Shown here: in pieces, positions 36,062-46,562 of the stretch
Layout of the letters: each line of letters starts with the position of its first letter
Position numbering within the stretch: the first letter of the stretch is position 1
NCBI RefSeq assembly: GCF_000832305.1
Contig: NZ_CP010536.1
Span: forward strand, 3,224,001-3,288,000
DNA: 64,000 nt
Source: Cupriavidus basilensis
Lineage (GTDB): Bacteria > Pseudomonadota > Gammaproteobacteria > Burkholderiales > Burkholderiaceae
Direction of reading: 5' to 3'
Made by a program: the position numbers and the translations under genes
The notes under the pieces: model-generated
Databases searched by the model: none
Seen by the model: only the letters and a program-made list of their open reading frames with translations
What the model was told of the DNA's origin: nothing

Positions 36062-36862
36062 ATGCAATTACTGGAAGTCTCCGCCAAGGAAGGTTATGTC
36101 TGGTTCCGCCAGGGTGTCTGGCTGTTCCGCAAGAACCCGCTCGCCTTCCTGATGCTGTTGTTTGTCTACCTGATCGCGGCGCAACTGGCCGTGTTCGTGC
36201 CGTTGATCGGCATCATCGCGCTGCTGGTGGTCACCCCGGGCCTGTCGGTCGGCATCATGACCGCCTGCCGCGAGGTGATCCTGAACAAGCGCGTGCTGCC
36301 GACCGTATTACTGGCGGGATTTCGCGGCAACGGCAAGCAGGCAAGCCGCAACCTGCTGGTGCTGGGCGGCATCTATGCAGGCCTGGTCTTCGTGTTGAGC
36401 CTCATCGCGGGCAGCCTGGTGGACATCAGCACGCTGGTGCCGATCCTGCTCAAGGAAGAAGCGCCGTCGGCGGAATCCGTGCGGCAGCTTTACTTCGCGC
36501 TGATGATCGGGGCCGCGTTGTATACGCCGATTGCCATGCTGTTCTGGTTTGCGCCGCTGCTCACCGCGTGGCACAACGTGCCGCCGGTCAAGGCACTATT
36601 CTTCAGCTGGACCGCGTGCTGGCGCAACCGTGGCGCGTTCCTGGCCTATGGCGTGGTGTTCGCGGTCCTGCTGGTGGCGGTACCGTTCTTCCTGGAGGCG
36701 TTGTTCGGCGCATTGGGGGCTGAAGCGGTGCTGTCCTTCCTGGTCACGCCGTACTCGCTGCTGATGCTGGCGATCATGTATTGCTCGTTCTACGCCACCT
36801 ACCGCGGCTGCTTCAATGTCGTGCCGGAAGAAGCCGCCGGCAGGCCGGACCTGGCCGCCTGA
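36062..36862 (+). CDS. BPSS1780-family membrane protein
   Basis: The 266-residue product has about six hydrophobic helices (for example 28-56, 100-125, 150-172, 190-222, 225-250) and begins MQLLEVSAKEGYVWFRQGVWLFRKNPLAFL, the conserved opening of the BPSS1780 family found in Burkholderiaceae. The role is unknown; the fold is related to the bacterial DUF975-like or glycerophosphoryl permease-like membrane proteins. It starts 5 bases after thrB. Confidence 0.88.
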   Translation: MQLLEVSAKEGYVWFRQGVWLFRKNPLAFLMLLFVYLIAAQLAVFVPLIGIIALLVVTPGLSVGIMTACREVILNKRVLPTVLLAGFRGNGKQASRNLLVLGGIYAGLVFVLSLIAGSLVDISTLVPILLKEEAPSAESVRQLYFALMIGAALYTPIAMLFWFAPLLTAWHNVPPVKALFFSWTACWRNRGAFLAYGVVFAVLLVAVPFFLEALFGALGAEAVLSFLVTPYSLLMLAIMYCSFYATYRGCFNVVPEEAAGRPDLAA

Positions 36863-36869
36863 AGGCTGG

Positions 36870-37655
36870 TCACGCGGCTCGCAGGCCGAACAGCCGGGCC
36901 GCGTTTCGGTCCGGCGCCTCGCACAGCGGGCCCAGCCACTCCCACACCTTGCGCTGCAGGCCGGCATAGCCGGCCTCGGCCTCGTGATTGGTCCAGGGCC
37001 AGTCCGATCCCCATAGCAAGCCTTGCTCGCCCAGGCAGTGGTGCCAGCCAGCCACCACGCCGGCCAGGTCCGCCGCCACGCGATACGGCGCGCTCAGCTT
37101 GACGTAGACCTCCCTTTGCCCGCGCCAGTGCGCGGCGCAAGCCAGCATCGGCGCGTCTGCCTGCGCGCCGGGCGCGGGCTTGCCGAAATGATCCAGCACC
37201 AGCGCGATCGGCACCGCCGGCAACCAGGCCCGCAGCTCGTTGAGCCGGCCCGGATCGGTGTGCAGCTCCAGGTGCCAGCCCAGCGCGTGGGCCGCCTCCA
37301 GCAGCGCGGGCCAGCGCGCATCGCGCCATGATGCGTCGTCGTGCCGCCCCACCATATTCCAGCGCAGGCCGCGCACGCCCAGGCCGTGCAACCGCGCCAG
37401 CTCGCCAGCGGATGCCTCCGGGCCCACTACGCAAACACCGCGCAGCGCGGGCGAAGCCGCCAGCGCTGCTTCCAGCTCGCTGTTGTCGCAGCCGAAAAAA
37501 CTTGGCTGCACCACCACGCCCGCGCGCACGCCATGCGCCCCGGAGATGGCTTGCCACTGCGCCAGGCTTGCGCCGTAGGCGGGCCGGTAGCGCGCCCCGC
37601 CCACGGCGGGGGCATTGGCGGAAAACACGTGGAAATGGGAATCGATCTGGAACAT
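36870..37655 (-). CDS. Amidohydrolase, 2-pyrone-4,6-dicarboxylate hydrolase-like
   Basis: The 261-residue product starts MFQIDSHFHVFSANAP at 37655 (37679 is an alternative). It is a TIM-barrel amidohydrolase with the HxH metal motif on strand 1 (SHFHVF), LRWNMVGR, IALVLDHFGKP, VYVKLSAPYR and LLWGSDWPWTNHE, the last with the catalytic Asp. This set resembles LigI-type PDC hydrolases of the protocatechuate 4,5-cleavage route and related lactonases. The gene is divergent from a GntR regulator and a Bug receptor, suggesting use of a dicarboxylate or lactone carried in by that receptor. The substrate is inference. Confidence 0.87.
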   Translation of the reverse strand: MFQIDSHFHVFSANAPAVGGARYRPAYGASLAQWQAISGAHGVRAGVVVQPSFFGCDNSELEAALAASPALRGVCVVGPEASAGELARLHGLGVRGLRWNMVGRHDDASWRDARWPALLEAAHALGWHLELHTDPGRLNELRAWLPAVPIALVLDHFGKPAPGAQADAPMLACAAHWRGQREVYVKLSAPYRVAADLAGVVAGWHHCLGEQGLLWGSDWPWTNHEAEAGYAGLQRKVWEWLGPLCEAPDRNAARLFGLRAA

Positions 37656-37702
37656 GTTCTGACCCAAGGAACGGCGCATGCCGCCATGAATGGTAGCGCC
37701 GG

Positions 37703-37731
37703 TTGACACCTGCGCCCCTCCATTCTATGCT
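37703..37731 (+). promoter_or_regulatory. Promoter for the gntR-type gene
   Basis: A perfect -35 TTGACA (37703-37708), a 17-base spacer and a -10-like TATGCT (37726-37731) lie 75 bases upstream of the regulator start. The operator palindrome overlaps the -10 and continues through the expected transcription start. Confidence 0.75.
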
Positions 37732-37754
37732 CTAGTCCTATAGATGACTAGAGC
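37729..37754. promoter_or_regulatory. GntR operator palindrome
   Basis: GCTCTAGTC and GACTAGAGC are a perfect 9-bp inverted repeat with an 8-base spacer (ctatagat). The CTAGTC/GACTAG core fits HutC/FadR-type GntR sites. It overlaps the -10 of the regulator promoter and sits in the divergent gap, so the regulator probably represses itself and the amidohydrolase gene. Confidence 0.75.
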
Positions 37755-37805
37755 CACCGCTCTCCCCGTAAAGGCACCGCCGCCGGGGCACGCATGGAGA
37801 CACGA

Positions 37806-38573
37806 ATGCCAGACCGTTCCGCCCTGCCCGAACCGACGGGAGCCGGCCTCGACGCCACGCCAGCCAGCCTGGCGGCACCGCGCTGGGCCCGCATCGCGAC
37901 CGCGCTCAAGGGCCGCATCCTGGCCGGCGAATGGGCTTCCGGCACCGCCATTGCGGCCGAGAGCGCACTGGCCGAGCACTACGGCGTGGCGCTGGGCACC
38001 ATGCGCGCCGCCATCCAGGCGCTGGTGGACGAAGGCTTGCTGGAGCGCGTGCATGGCCGCGGCACCTTTGTGCGCGGCGCGCTGACCGGCGCCACCATGG
38101 CGCGGTTCTTCCGCTTTGGCGACGCCGGCTCGGAGATTCCCGAGTCGCGCATCGTGTCGCTGCGCACGCTGGCGGCGCCAGCGGATGTCGCCATGCAGCT
38201 TGGCCTGGCTGCGGGCACGCCGGTGCTGCGCGTACTGCGCCAGCGCGGCTGGGAAGGCCAGGTCCGCCTGCTCGAGACCATCTGGCTGCCGGCGCCGCTG
38301 TTCGGCGCGCTGGCCGCGCTCAAGCCGGCCGAGTTCGCGCCCCTGCTCTACCCGATGTATGCCGAGCGCTGCGGCGTCACGGTCGGCCGCGCCGTCGACG
38401 ACCTGCGCTTCACCCGGCTTGGCGCGCGCGAGGCTGCTCAACTGAGCCTGCCAGAAGGCCATCCCGCGCTGGCGGTCAGCCGCGTGGCGTTTGACCTGGC
38501 TGGCCGGCGCGTGGAGTTCCGCCAGACGCTGGGCAATGCCGACGATTTCCACTATCGCGCCGAGGTTCGCTGA
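37806..38573 (+). CDS. GntR-family regulator, HutC/UTRA type
   Basis: The 255-residue product starts at ATG 37806 (GGAG 6 bases upstream; another ATG is at 37794). It has a winged-helix DNA-binding domain (about 27-92: ALKGRILAGEWASGTAIAAESALAEHYGVALGTMRAAIQALVDEGLLERVHGRGTFV shortened here to its span) and a UTRA ligand-binding domain (about 110-250) with RVLRQRGWEG and LLETIWLPA. Such regulators release DNA when a small metabolite binds. It is divergent from the amidohydrolase and 80 bases upstream of a Bug receptor gene, so its ligand is probably the carried substrate or a breakdown product. Confidence 0.9.
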   Translation: MPDRSALPEPTGAGLDATPASLAAPRWARIATALKGRILAGEWASGTAIAAESALAEHYGVALGTMRAAIQALVDEGLLERVHGRGTFVRGALTGATMARFFRFGDAGSEIPESRIVSLRTLAAPADVAMQLGLAAGTPVLRVLRQRGWEGQVRLLETIWLPAPLFGALAALKPAEFAPLLYPMYAERCGVTVGRAVDDLRFTRLGAREAAQLSLPEGHPALAVSRVAFDLAGRRVEFRQTLGNADDFHYRAEVR

Positions 38574-38653
38574 ACCCGCGCCGAACCCGCGCGCCACGCC
38601 ACCGCAAGCGCGGCCCGGCGCAGCACCCAGACCTACACACTCCGAGGAGACCC

Positions 38654-39631
38654 ATGCGATTCCCGATCCGTCTTTGCGCCACCGCCCTGTGCTGGCTCGC
38701 CGCCGGCACCAGCAGTCTTGCGCACGCACAGGCCTGGCCCGCGGCCAAGCCCATCCGGCTGGTAGTCACCTACGCGCCCGGAGGCGGCGCCGACACCATG
38801 GCCCGCATGATCTCGCCGCGCCTGGGCCAGGAACTGGGCCAGACCATCGTGGTGGACAACCGTCCCGGCGCGGGCGGCCAGATCGGCACGGACCTGGTCG
38901 CCAAGTCAGCGCCGGACGGCTATACGGTGCTGCTCGACGCCGCCTCGTTTGCCGCCAACCCCTCGCTCTACAAGCGGCTGCCCTACGACCCGGTCAAGTC
39001 CTTCATCCCGGTCTCGGTGCTGGCGCTGTATCCCAACATGCTGGTCGTGAACCCACGGTTCCCGGCCAAGACCACGCAGGAGCTGGTCGCGATGGCACGC
39101 GCCAAGCCTGGCAGCATTGCCTATGCGTCCTCGGGCAATGGCTCGGCCCAGCACCTGGCGGGCGCGCTGTTCGCGCAGCGCATGAAACTGGACCTGCTGC
39201 ACGTGCCGTACAAGGGTGGCGGCCCGGCCATGGCCGATGTGATTGCCGGGCAGGTGCCGGTGTTCTTCGCCAACACGGCGTCGGGCCTGCAGCATGTGCG
39301 CGCGGGCAAGCTGCGCGTGCTCGGCGTGACCGGCGCCAGGCGCACGGCCATCCTGCCGGACACGCCGACGCTGGCCGAGGCAGGCGTGCCGCACTATGAA
39401 GTCTACGAGTGGAATGGCGTGTTCTTGCCGGCGGGCACGCCGCCGGAGATCGTCAAGCGCCTGTCGGATGCGATCCGCAAGGTCATCAACCTGCCGGAGA
39501 ATCGCGAGCGCGTGACCAGCCTGGGCGGGGAAATCGTGGCCGGCACGCCCGCCGAGGCGGCGAAATTCGTCCAGGCCCAGACCACCGAATGGGCCAAGGT
39601 GATCAAGGAAGGCAACATCCAGCTGGACTAA
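38654..39631 (+). CDS. Tripartite tricarboxylate transporter receptor (Bug/TctC-like)
   Basis: The 325-residue product (GAGGAGA upstream) has a signal peptide (about 1-26, ending LAHAQA) followed by the Bug fold: YAPGGGADTMARMI, VVDNRPGAGGQIGTDLVAK, PDGYTVL, YASSGNGSAQHLAGALF, VPYKGGGPAMADVIAGQV and PDTPTLAEAGVP. These bind carboxylates in the periplasm. No TctA or TctB gene lies next to it, as is common for orphan Bug receptors in Cupriavidus and Bordetella. Operon position after the GntR gene suggests it captures the substrate of the neighbouring amidohydrolase. Confidence 0.95.
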   Translation: MRFPIRLCATALCWLAAGTSSLAHAQAWPAAKPIRLVVTYAPGGGADTMARMISPRLGQELGQTIVVDNRPGAGGQIGTDLVAKSAPDGYTVLLDAASFAANPSLYKRLPYDPVKSFIPVSVLALYPNMLVVNPRFPAKTTQELVAMARAKPGSIAYASSGNGSAQHLAGALFAQRMKLDLLHVPYKGGGPAMADVIAGQVPVFFANTASGLQHVRAGKLRVLGVTGARRTAILPDTPTLAEAGVPHYEVYEWNGVFLPAGTPPEIVKRLSDAIRKVINLPENRERVTSLGGEIVAGTPAEAAKFVQAQTTEWAKVIKEGNIQLD

Positions 39632-39647
39632 ACCCCAGCCCGCCCGC

Positions 39648-42011
39648 TCAGTCGATCGGGTCCAGCTTGGCGACCGACAGCACCAGCCATTTGGCGCCGT
39701 GGCGCTTGAACTTGATATTCGCGCGGGCGGCATCGCCCTCGCCTTCGAGCCCGGCGATCACGCCTTCGCCAAACTTGTTGTGGAACACGCTCTGGCCGAT
39801 ACGCAAGCCGGAGCCGGCCTGGCGCTTGGCATCCGCATAGCCGTTGCCGGTGTCCATGCCGCCGGTAGGCTGGGTGCCCGAATAGGGAACGTCCTCGGCC
39901 TTCTTGAACCAGTCGCGGCCCCAGCCGCCCTCGTTCTGCTGGCGGCGCTGCGAACCGCCGCCGCCATAGGCCTGCGCAGGCGGCATCAGCCACTTGAGCG
40001 ATTCCTCGGGCAGCTCCTCGAAGAAGCGCGAGCGCACGTGGTAGCGCATCTGCCCATGCAGCACGCGGCTTTGCGCGAACGAGAGATAGAGCCGCTCGCG
40101 CGCGCGCGTGATGGCCACGTACATCAGGCGGCGCTCTTCCTCCAGCCCGTCGGCCTCGGTGGCGCTGTTCTCGTGCGGGAACAGTCCTTCTTCCAGCCCG
40201 GTGATGAAGACCGCATTGAACTCCAGCCCCTTGGCGGCATGCACCGTCATCATCTGCACGGCGTCCTGGCCCGCCTGCGCCTGGTTGTCGCCGGCTTCCA
40301 GCGAGGCATGGGTGAGAAAGGCCACCAGCGGGGTCATCACCACCGGCAGCGCCTCGGGATCCAGCACCTGCTGGGCCTGGTCGCCCTCGGCCAGCGCGGG
40401 CAGCGGCTGCGCGCCATCGCGCCCGACCGGAATCGCGCTGGCCAGCGCGTCCAGCCCAAAGCCTTCCTCCGTCACGAACGCCTGCGCCGCCGTCACCAGT
40501 TCCTGCAAGTTCTCGATGCGGTCCTGGCCTTCCTTTTCCGCGCGGTAGTGCGTGATCAGGCCGCTGGTGTTGGTCACGTACTCGACTGTTTCCGGCAGCG
40601 TCATGCGGCGCGTCTCGGCGCGCATCTGCTCGATCAGCCGCACAAAGGCGCCCAGCGTGCTGCCGGCCTTGCCGGGCACGAAGGCCACGGCTTCGGCCAG
40701 CGAGCAGTTGTACTGGCGCGCCGCATCCTGCAGGGCTTCCAGCGAGCGCGCGCCGATGCCGCGCGTGGGGAAATTCACCACGCGGCCGAAGGCAGCGTCG
40801 TTGCGCGGGTTCTCCAGCAACTGCAGGTAAGCCAGCGCGTGCTTGACTTCGGCGCGCTCGAAGAAGCGCAAGCCGCCGTACACGCGATAGGAAATGCTGG
40901 CCGAGAAGAGCGCGTGCTCGATCACCCGCGACTGGGCATTGCTGCGGTAGAGGATGGCGATCTCCGAGCGGCTCATGCCCTGTGCGATCAGGTCACGGAT
41001 TTCCTCCACGATCCAGCCGGCCTCCTGGCCGTCGGTGCCGGCCTGGTACACCCGCACCGGCTCGCCGTGGCCGGCATCGGTGCGCAGGTTCTTGCCCAGG
41101 CGGCGCGAATTGTGGGCAATCAGGTGGTTGGCCGAATCCAGGATGTGGCCATGGGAGCGGTAGTTCTGCTCCAGCTTGATCATGTGGCGCACGCGGAACT
41201 CATGCTCGAAGTCGCGCATGTTGCCGACATTGGCGCCACGGAACGCGTAGATGCTCTGATCGTCGTCGCCGACCGCGAATACCGCGGCCGGGTTCTGCGT
41301 GCCAAAGCCAGCCAGCATCTTGAGCCACCGGTACTGCAGCACGTTGGTGTCCTGGAACTCGTCCACCAGCACATGGCGGAAGCGGTGCTGGTAGTGCTGG
41401 CGGATCGCGTCGTTGTAGCGCAGCAGCTCGTAGCAGCGCAGCAGCAGCTCGGCGAAATCAACCACGCCCTCGCGCTGGCACTGCACATCGTAGGCGGCGT
41501 AGAGATCGACAAAGCGGCGATTGAAGTCGTCGTTGGCCTCCACATCGGCCGGGCGCAGGCCTTGCTCCTTGGCGTTGTTGATGAAGTACTGCAGGTTCTT
41601 GGCCGGGTACTTCTCATCATCCACGTTCAGCGACTTGAGCAGGCGCTTGAGGGCGGAGAGCTGGTCCTGGCTGTCGAGGATGGCAAAGGTCTGCGGCAGG
41701 CCGGCATCGCGATAATGCGCGCGCAACATGCGGTTGCACAGCCCGTGGAACGTGCCGATCCACATGCCGCGCGTGTTGATCGGCAGCATTGACGTCAGCC
41801 GCGTCATCATCTCCTTGGCGGCCTTGTTGGTAAAGGTCACCGCCAGCAGGCCGGCGGGTGACACCCGGCCGTTCTGGATCAGCCACGCGATGCGGGTGGT
41901 CAGCACACGCGTCTTGCCGCTGCCCGCGCCAGCCAGGATCAGCGCCGGCTCGTCAGGCAAAGTGACGGCGGCTAGTTGTTCGGCATTGAGATTGGCAAGC
42001 AGGTCGGACAT
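39648..42011 (-). CDS. uvrD: UvrD/Rep-family ATP-dependent DNA helicase
   Basis: The 787-residue superfamily 1A helicase has Walker A GAGSGKT (27-33), [56 protein letters not shown] and [18 protein letters not shown], the full set of UvrD/Rep motifs. Its C-terminus has the UvrD-type tail ending [11 protein letters not shown]. It unwinds DNA in nucleotide-excision and mismatch repair. The choice between uvrD and rep rests on the tail (UvrD/PcrA-like with HNKFGEGVI). It is convergent with the Bug receptor gene (16 bases between stops). Confidence 0.93.
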   Translation of the reverse strand: MSDLLANLNAEQLAAVTLPDEPALILAGAGSGKTRVLTTRIAWLIQNGRVSPAGLLAVTFTNKAAKEMMTRLTSMLPINTRGMWIGTFHGLCNRMLRAHYRDAGLPQTFAILDSQDQLSALKRLLKSLNVDDEKYPAKNLQYFINNAKEQGLRPADVEANDDFNRRFVDLYAAYDVQCQREGVVDFAELLLRCYELLRYNDAIRQHYQHRFRHVLVDEFQDTNVLQYRWLKMLAGFGTQNPAAVFAVGDDDQSIYAFRGANVGNMRDFEHEFRVRHMIKLEQNYRSHGHILDSANHLIAHNSRRLGKNLRTDAGHGEPVRVYQAGTDGQEAGWIVEEIRDLIAQGMSRSEIAILYRSNAQSRVIEHALFSASISYRVYGGLRFFERAEVKHALAYLQLLENPRNDAAFGRVVNFPTRGIGARSLEALQDAARQYNCSLAEAVAFVPGKAGSTLGAFVRLIEQMRAETRRMTLPETVEYVTNTSGLITHYRAEKEGQDRIENLQELVTAAQAFVTEEGFGLDALASAIPVGRDGAQPLPALAEGDQAQQVLDPEALPVVMTPLVAFLTHASLEAGDNQAQAGQDAVQMMTVHAAKGLEFNAVFITGLEEGLFPHENSATEADGLEEERRLMYVAITRARERLYLSFAQSRVLHGQMRYHVRSRFFEELPEESLKWLMPPAQAYGGGGSQRRQQNEGGWGRDWFKKAEDVPYSGTQPTGGMDTGNGYADAKRQAGSGLRIGQSVFHNKFGEGVIAGLEGEGDAARANIKFKRHGAKWLVLSVAKLDPID

Positions 42012-42334
42012 CGGGGAGGCCTTGTGGAGTGCCCCGAATTATACCGGGGCGCCCCTCGTGCCCGCGCGGCCCCGGCCGCCGGACAGGGGGATCGTCCGGC
42101 AGGGGGGCCGGGAACCAAGCAAAATGGCGCAAAAAAGCGCGGCGGATCCCCTCGCGAGAGGTAAGCAGAGCACTTTCACGCAGCGCAAAGCATCGGCAAA
42201 ATGACGCCGCTCGCCCGGGCCAGGGCCGAAATCGCGCACCCCCCACCCGCCTCCCCTATAATTTGACGTTTTCCCGGCGCGTTGCCCCTGCCCGCCTGGC
42301 CCGCAGAATCCGACGTAATCATCGACATCCGAGC
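42012..42334 (+). other. Divergent intergenic region between uvrD and valS, 323 bases
   Basis: It must hold promoters for both genes. A consensus -10 hexamer TATAAT lies at 42257-42262 on the plus strand, about 72 bases upstream of valS, though no matching -35 was found at 16-18 bases. The left half is GC-rich with CGGGG/CCCCG repeats. No frame with a ribosome-binding site was found apart from the valS start. Confidence 0.55.
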
Positions 42335-45202
42335 ATGACCGCCCAAGACCAGTCCCTTGCCAAGAGCTTCGAACCCGCCGCCATTGAGGCCAAGTGGGGC
42401 CCAGAGTGGGAGAAGCGCGGCATCGCGAAGCCGACCCTCGATCCGGACCGTCCGGACTTCTGCATCCAGCTGCCGCCGCCCAATGTGACCGGCACGCTGC
42501 ACATGGGCCATGCCTTCAACCAGACCATCATGGACGGCCTGGCCCGCCATGCCCGCATGCGCGGCGCAAACACCCTGTGGGTGCCGGGCACCGACCACGC
42601 CGGCATCGCCACCCAGATCGTGGTGGAGCGCCAACTGGAAGCGCAAGGCGTTTCGCGCCATGAGCTGGGCCGCGAGAAGTTCGTCGAGAAGGTGTGGGAG
42701 TGGAAGGAAGAGTCCGGCTCGACGATTACGCGCCAGATCCGCCGCATGGGCGCCTCGATCGACTGGAGCCATGAGTACTTCACGATGTCGCCGGAAATGT
42801 CCAAGGCGGTCACCGAAGTCTTCGTGCGCCTGTTCGAGCAAGGCCTGATCTACCGCGGCAAGCGCCTGGTCAACTGGGACCCGGTGCTGGGCACCGCGGT
42901 GTCGGACCTGGAAGTGGACAACGTCGAGGAAGATGGCTCGATGTGGCACATCCGCTATCCGCTGGCCGAGGCCGATACCGCGCACGGCCTGACCCACCTG
43001 ACGGTGGCCACCACCCGCCCCGAGACCATGCTGGGCGACGTGGCCGTGATGGTGCACCCGCAAGACGAGCGTTATGCGCACCTGATCGGCAAGTTTGTAC
43101 GCCTGCCGCTCACCGGGCGCGATATCCCGGTGATCGCCGACGACTACGTCGACCGCGAATTCGGCACCGGCGTGGTCAAGGTGACTCCCGCCCATGATTT
43201 CAACGACTATGCGGTTGGCCAGCGCCACAAGCTGGCGCAGCTGTCCATCCTGACGCTCGACGCCAAGATCGTCGCCGACGCGCCCGCCGCCTATGCCGGC
43301 CTGGACCGCTTCGAGGCGCGCACCCGCATCGTGGCGGACCTGGATGCCCAGGGCCTGCTGGCCGAGGTCAAGAAGCACAAGCTGATGACGCCGCGCAGCG
43401 AGCGCACTGGCAGCGCCATCGAGCCGATGCTGACCGACCAGTGGTTCGTCGCCATGAGCAAGCCGGCGCCGGAAGGCACCTACCACCCGGGCCGCTCGAT
43501 TGCCGAAGTGGCGCTGGACGCCGTGCAGAGCGGCGAGATCAAGCTGATCCCCGATAACTGGAACAGCACCTACAACCAGTGGCTGGAGAACATCCAGGAC
43601 TGGTGCATCTCGCGCCAGCTGTGGTGGGGCCACCAGATCCCGGCCTGGTACGACGAGGCCGGCAAGTGCTTCGTCGCCCGTACCGAGGAAGAGGCGCAGG
43701 CCCAGGCGCGCGCGGCCGGCAGCACCGGGCCGCTGCGCCGCGAGGACGATGTGCTCGACACCTGGTTCTCCTCGGCCCTGGTGCCCTTCTCGTCGCTGGG
43801 CTGGCCCGCCGAGACGCCGGCGTTGCAACACTTTCTGCCGTCGTCGGCACTTGTTACCGGTTACGACATCATCTTCTTCTGGGTGGCGCGCATGGTCATG
43901 ATGACCAAGCACTTTACCGGCAAGGTGCCGTTCCATACCGTCTATGTGCACGGTCTGGTGCGGGATTCGGAAGGCAAGAAGATGAGCAAGTCCGAGGGCA
44001 ACACCCTGGACCCGGTCGACCTGATCGACGGCATCGAGCTCGAGCCGCTGCTCAAGAAGCGCACCACCGGCCTGCGCCGCCCCAAGGACGCGCCCAAAAT
44101 CGAGAAAAAGACCAAGAAGGAGTTCCCCGAGGGCATTCCGGCGTTTGGCGCCGATGCACTGCGTTTCACCTTCGCCTCGCTGGCCACGCTGGGCCGCAAC
44201 ATCAACTTCGACACCGGCCGCTGCGAAGGCTATCGCAACTTCTGCAACAAGCTGTGGAACGCCACGCGCTTCGTGCTGATGAACACCGAAGGGCACGACT
44301 GCGGCATGGGCCCGTGCAGCAACGACTGCGGCCCCGACGGCTACCTGCATTTCTCGCAGCCGGACCGCTGGATCGTGTCGCTGCTGCAGCGCGTGGAAGC
44401 CGAAGTGGAAAAGGGCTTTGCCGAGTACCGCTTCGACAATATCGCCAGCGCCATCTACAAGTTCGTCTGGGACGAGTACTGCGACTGGTACCTGGAACTG
44501 GCCAAGGTCCAGATCCAGAACGGCACGCCAGCGCAGCAGCGCGCCACCCGCCGCACGCTGTTGCGCGTGCTGGAAACCGTGCTGCGCCTGGCCCACCCGA
44601 TCATCCCCTTCATCACCGAAGAACTGTGGCAGAAGGTAGCGCCGCTGGCCGGCCGCGCCAAGGGCGACGGCAGCGAGACGCTGGCGCTGCAGGCCTATCC
44701 CCTGCCCGCCATGGCAAAGATCGACGAGGCCGCCGAGCAATGGACCGCTCAGCTCAAGGCCGTGGTCGACGCCTGCCGCAACCTGCGCGGCGAAATGAAC
44801 ATCTCGCCGGCCCAGCGCATTCCGCTGTACGCTGAGGGCGACAGCGCGTTCCTGACGTCGGCCCAGGCTTATGTGCAGGCGCTGGCAAAGCTTTCGGAGG
44901 TCAAGGTATTCGAAGATCAGAATGCCCTGATGGCGGAAGGTGCCGGCGCGCCGGTGGCCATCGTCGGCGGCAACCATCTGCTGCTGAAGATCGAAATCGA
45001 CGTGGCCGCGGAACGCGTGCGCCTGTCCAAGGAAATAGAGCGCATCAGCGCCGAACTCGGCAAGTGCCGTGGCAAGCTGTCCAACGAGAGCTTCGTCGCC
45101 AAGGCACCGCCCGCCGTCGTCGCGCAAGAAACCCAGCGTCTGTCGGATTTCGAACAGACGCTGGTCAAGCTGCAGGATCAACTACAGCGATTGCCGGCAT
45201 GA
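42335..45202 (+). CDS. valS: Valyl-tRNA synthetase
   Basis: The 955-residue class I synthetase starts [21 protein letters not shown] at 42335. It shows the HIGH box as HMGH (56-59 in [15 protein letters not shown]), an editing domain ([17 protein letters not shown]), the KMSKS loop (549-553) and a C-terminal anticodon domain and coiled-coil tail ([21 protein letters not shown]). It charges tRNA-Val and removes mischarged Thr. galU starts 52 bases downstream, so they may be co-transcribed. Confidence 0.98.
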   Translation: MTAQDQSLAKSFEPAAIEAKWGPEWEKRGIAKPTLDPDRPDFCIQLPPPNVTGTLHMGHAFNQTIMDGLARHARMRGANTLWVPGTDHAGIATQIVVERQLEAQGVSRHELGREKFVEKVWEWKEESGSTITRQIRRMGASIDWSHEYFTMSPEMSKAVTEVFVRLFEQGLIYRGKRLVNWDPVLGTAVSDLEVDNVEEDGSMWHIRYPLAEADTAHGLTHLTVATTRPETMLGDVAVMVHPQDERYAHLIGKFVRLPLTGRDIPVIADDYVDREFGTGVVKVTPAHDFNDYAVGQRHKLAQLSILTLDAKIVADAPAAYAGLDRFEARTRIVADLDAQGLLAEVKKHKLMTPRSERTGSAIEPMLTDQWFVAMSKPAPEGTYHPGRSIAEVALDAVQSGEIKLIPDNWNSTYNQWLENIQDWCISRQLWWGHQIPAWYDEAGKCFVARTEEEAQAQARAAGSTGPLRREDDVLDTWFSSALVPFSSLGWPAETPALQHFLPSSALVTGYDIIFFWVARMVMMTKHFTGKVPFHTVYVHGLVRDSEGKKMSKSEGNTLDPVDLIDGIELEPLLKKRTTGLRRPKDAPKIEKKTKKEFPEGIPAFGADALRFTFASLATLGRNINFDTGRCEGYRNFCNKLWNATRFVLMNTEGHDCGMGPCSNDCGPDGYLHFSQPDRWIVSLLQRVEAEVEKGFAEYRFDNIASAIYKFVWDEYCDWYLELAKVQIQNGTPAQQRATRRTLLRVLETVLRLAHPIIPFITEELWQKVAPLAGRAKGDGSETLALQAYPLPAMAKIDEAAEQWTAQLKAVVDACRNLRGEMNISPAQRIPLYAEGDSAFLTSAQAYVQALAKLSEVKVFEDQNALMAEGAGAPVAIVGGNHLLLKIEIDVAAERVRLSKEIERISAELGKCRGKLSNESFVAKAPPAVVAQETQRLSDFEQTLVKLQDQLQRLPA

Positions 45203-45254
45203 GCTTTGCATTACCAGCAGGGTTGTCTACACCGAATTGATAAGGAAAACCGAT

Positions 45255-46133
45255 ATGGAAACCCGCGTCACCAAGGCTGTCTTCCCGGTAGCCGGTCTCG
45301 GCACTCGTTTTTTGCCGGCTACCAAGGCAAGCCCGAAGGAAATGCTGCCGGTGGTCGACAAACCCTTGATCCAGTACGCCGTGGAAGAAGCCATGGCTGC
45401 CGGCATCACCGAGATGATCTTCGTCACCGGCCGCTCCAAGCGCGCCATCGAAGATCACTTCGACAAGGCCTATGAGCTCGAGGCGGAGCTCGAGGCAAAG
45501 AACAAGCAGGCGCTGCTCTCCCTGGTGCGCTCGATCAAGCCGTCGCACGTGGAATGCTTCTATGTGCGCCAGCCCGAGGCACTCGGCCTTGGCCATGCCG
45601 TGCTCTGCGCGGAGAAGCTGGTGGGCGACGCACCGTTCGCCGTGATGCTGGCCGATGACCTGCTGGATGGCAATCCGCCGGTCATGAAGCAGATGGTGGA
45701 CCTGTACGGCCACTACAACTGCTCGGTGCTGGGCGTGGAAGAGATCGCGCCGGAGCAGAGCCGCTCCTACGGCGTGGTGGATGGCCGCGAATGGGACGAA
45801 GGCGTGATCAAGGTCTCGAACATCGTCGAGAAGCCCGCGCCGGAGAACGCACCGTCCAACCTGGGCGTGGTCGGCCGCTACATCCTGACCCCGCGCATCT
45901 TCGACCATATCCGCAACCTCAAGCCGGGCGCGGGCGGCGAGTTCCAGCTCACCGATGCCATCCAGTCCCTGCTCAGCCAGGAACAGGTGCTGGCCTACCG
46001 CTACAAGGGCGTGCGCTACGACTGCGGCAGCAAGCTGGGCTACCTGAAGGCCACCGTGGAGTTTGCGCTCAAGCACCCGGAGGTGATGGACGAATTCAGC
46101 ACCTACCTGCGTGCGCGCATCGATAGCATCTGA
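45255..46133 (+). CDS. galU: UTP-glucose-1-phosphate uridylyltransferase
   Basis: The 292-residue product starts at 45255 with AAGGAAAA upstream and shows the nucleotide-binding [61 protein letters not shown] and [18 protein letters not shown], all typical GalU features. It makes UDP-glucose for lipopolysaccharide, capsule and exopolysaccharide. A strong terminator follows. Confidence 0.98.
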   Translation: METRVTKAVFPVAGLGTRFLPATKASPKEMLPVVDKPLIQYAVEEAMAAGITEMIFVTGRSKRAIEDHFDKAYELEAELEAKNKQALLSLVRSIKPSHVECFYVRQPEALGLGHAVLCAEKLVGDAPFAVMLADDLLDGNPPVMKQMVDLYGHYNCSVLGVEEIAPEQSRSYGVVDGREWDEGVIKVSNIVEKPAPENAPSNLGVVGRYILTPRIFDHIRNLKPGAGGEFQLTDAIQSLLSQEQVLAYRYKGVRYDCGSKLGYLKATVEFALKHPEVMDEFSTYLRARIDSI

Positions 46134-46155
46134 GCACCTGAAGATCCGGAACCGT

Positions 46156-46183
46156 GAAAAAAGCCGCAAACGCGGCTTTTTTC
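46156..46183. terminator. Bidirectional terminator between galU and a tusA-like gene
   Basis: AAAAAAGCCGC (46157-46167) pairs with GCGGCTTTTTT (46172-46182) around an AAAC loop, between two convergent genes. A and T runs flank the stem. Confidence 0.92.
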
Positions 46184-46222
46184 ATTTGGCGCGGGGGGCG
46201 CTCGCATCGAGCGGCCGTTGAA

Positions 46223-46450
46223 TTAACGCCGGCGCATGTAGAACACAAAGACCTTGTCCACTTCCTGGTGCGACAGCAGCTCGTTGCCGGTCTGCTTGGC
46301 GAACGCCTGGAAATCCCGCGTGGCGCCGGGATCGGTAGCGAGAATCTTGAGAACATCGCCGCTGGGCATGTCGGCCAGCGCCTTCTTGGTGCGCAGGATC
46401 GGCAGCGGGCAGTTCAGGCCGCGCGCATCCACTTCTTTCTGGAACTCCAT
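46223..46450 (-). CDS. TusA-family sulfurtransferase
   Basis: The 75-residue product starts at 46450 (GAGAGG just upstream) and has the TusA core motif GLNCPLPILRTKKAL with the sulfur-accepting Cys14, followed by a two-layer alpha/beta fold. TusA-like proteins carry persulfide sulfur to tRNA thiolation, molybdopterin or other pathways. It lies 112 bases after the Nudix gene on the same strand. The exact pathway is unknown. Confidence 0.92.
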   Translation of the reverse strand: MEFQKEVDARGLNCPLPILRTKKALADMPSGDVLKILATDPGATRDFQAFAKQTGNELLSHQEVDKVFVFYMRRR

Positions 46451-46562
46451 TCCTCTCTTCCTTGGTTCTGTGCGCTCAGGGCCTAGCATGGCCCATTGTG
46501 GCCGTTAGTAGCCATCAGGCCATTGGGACGGTGCCTGCCGCTGTCGCATCGATGACTGATGA

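Noticed and set aside
42176..45181. Minus-strand open frame of about 1000 codons opposite valS
   Set aside because: valS is certain from its motifs; the antisense frame has no family features and only reflects third-position GC bias.
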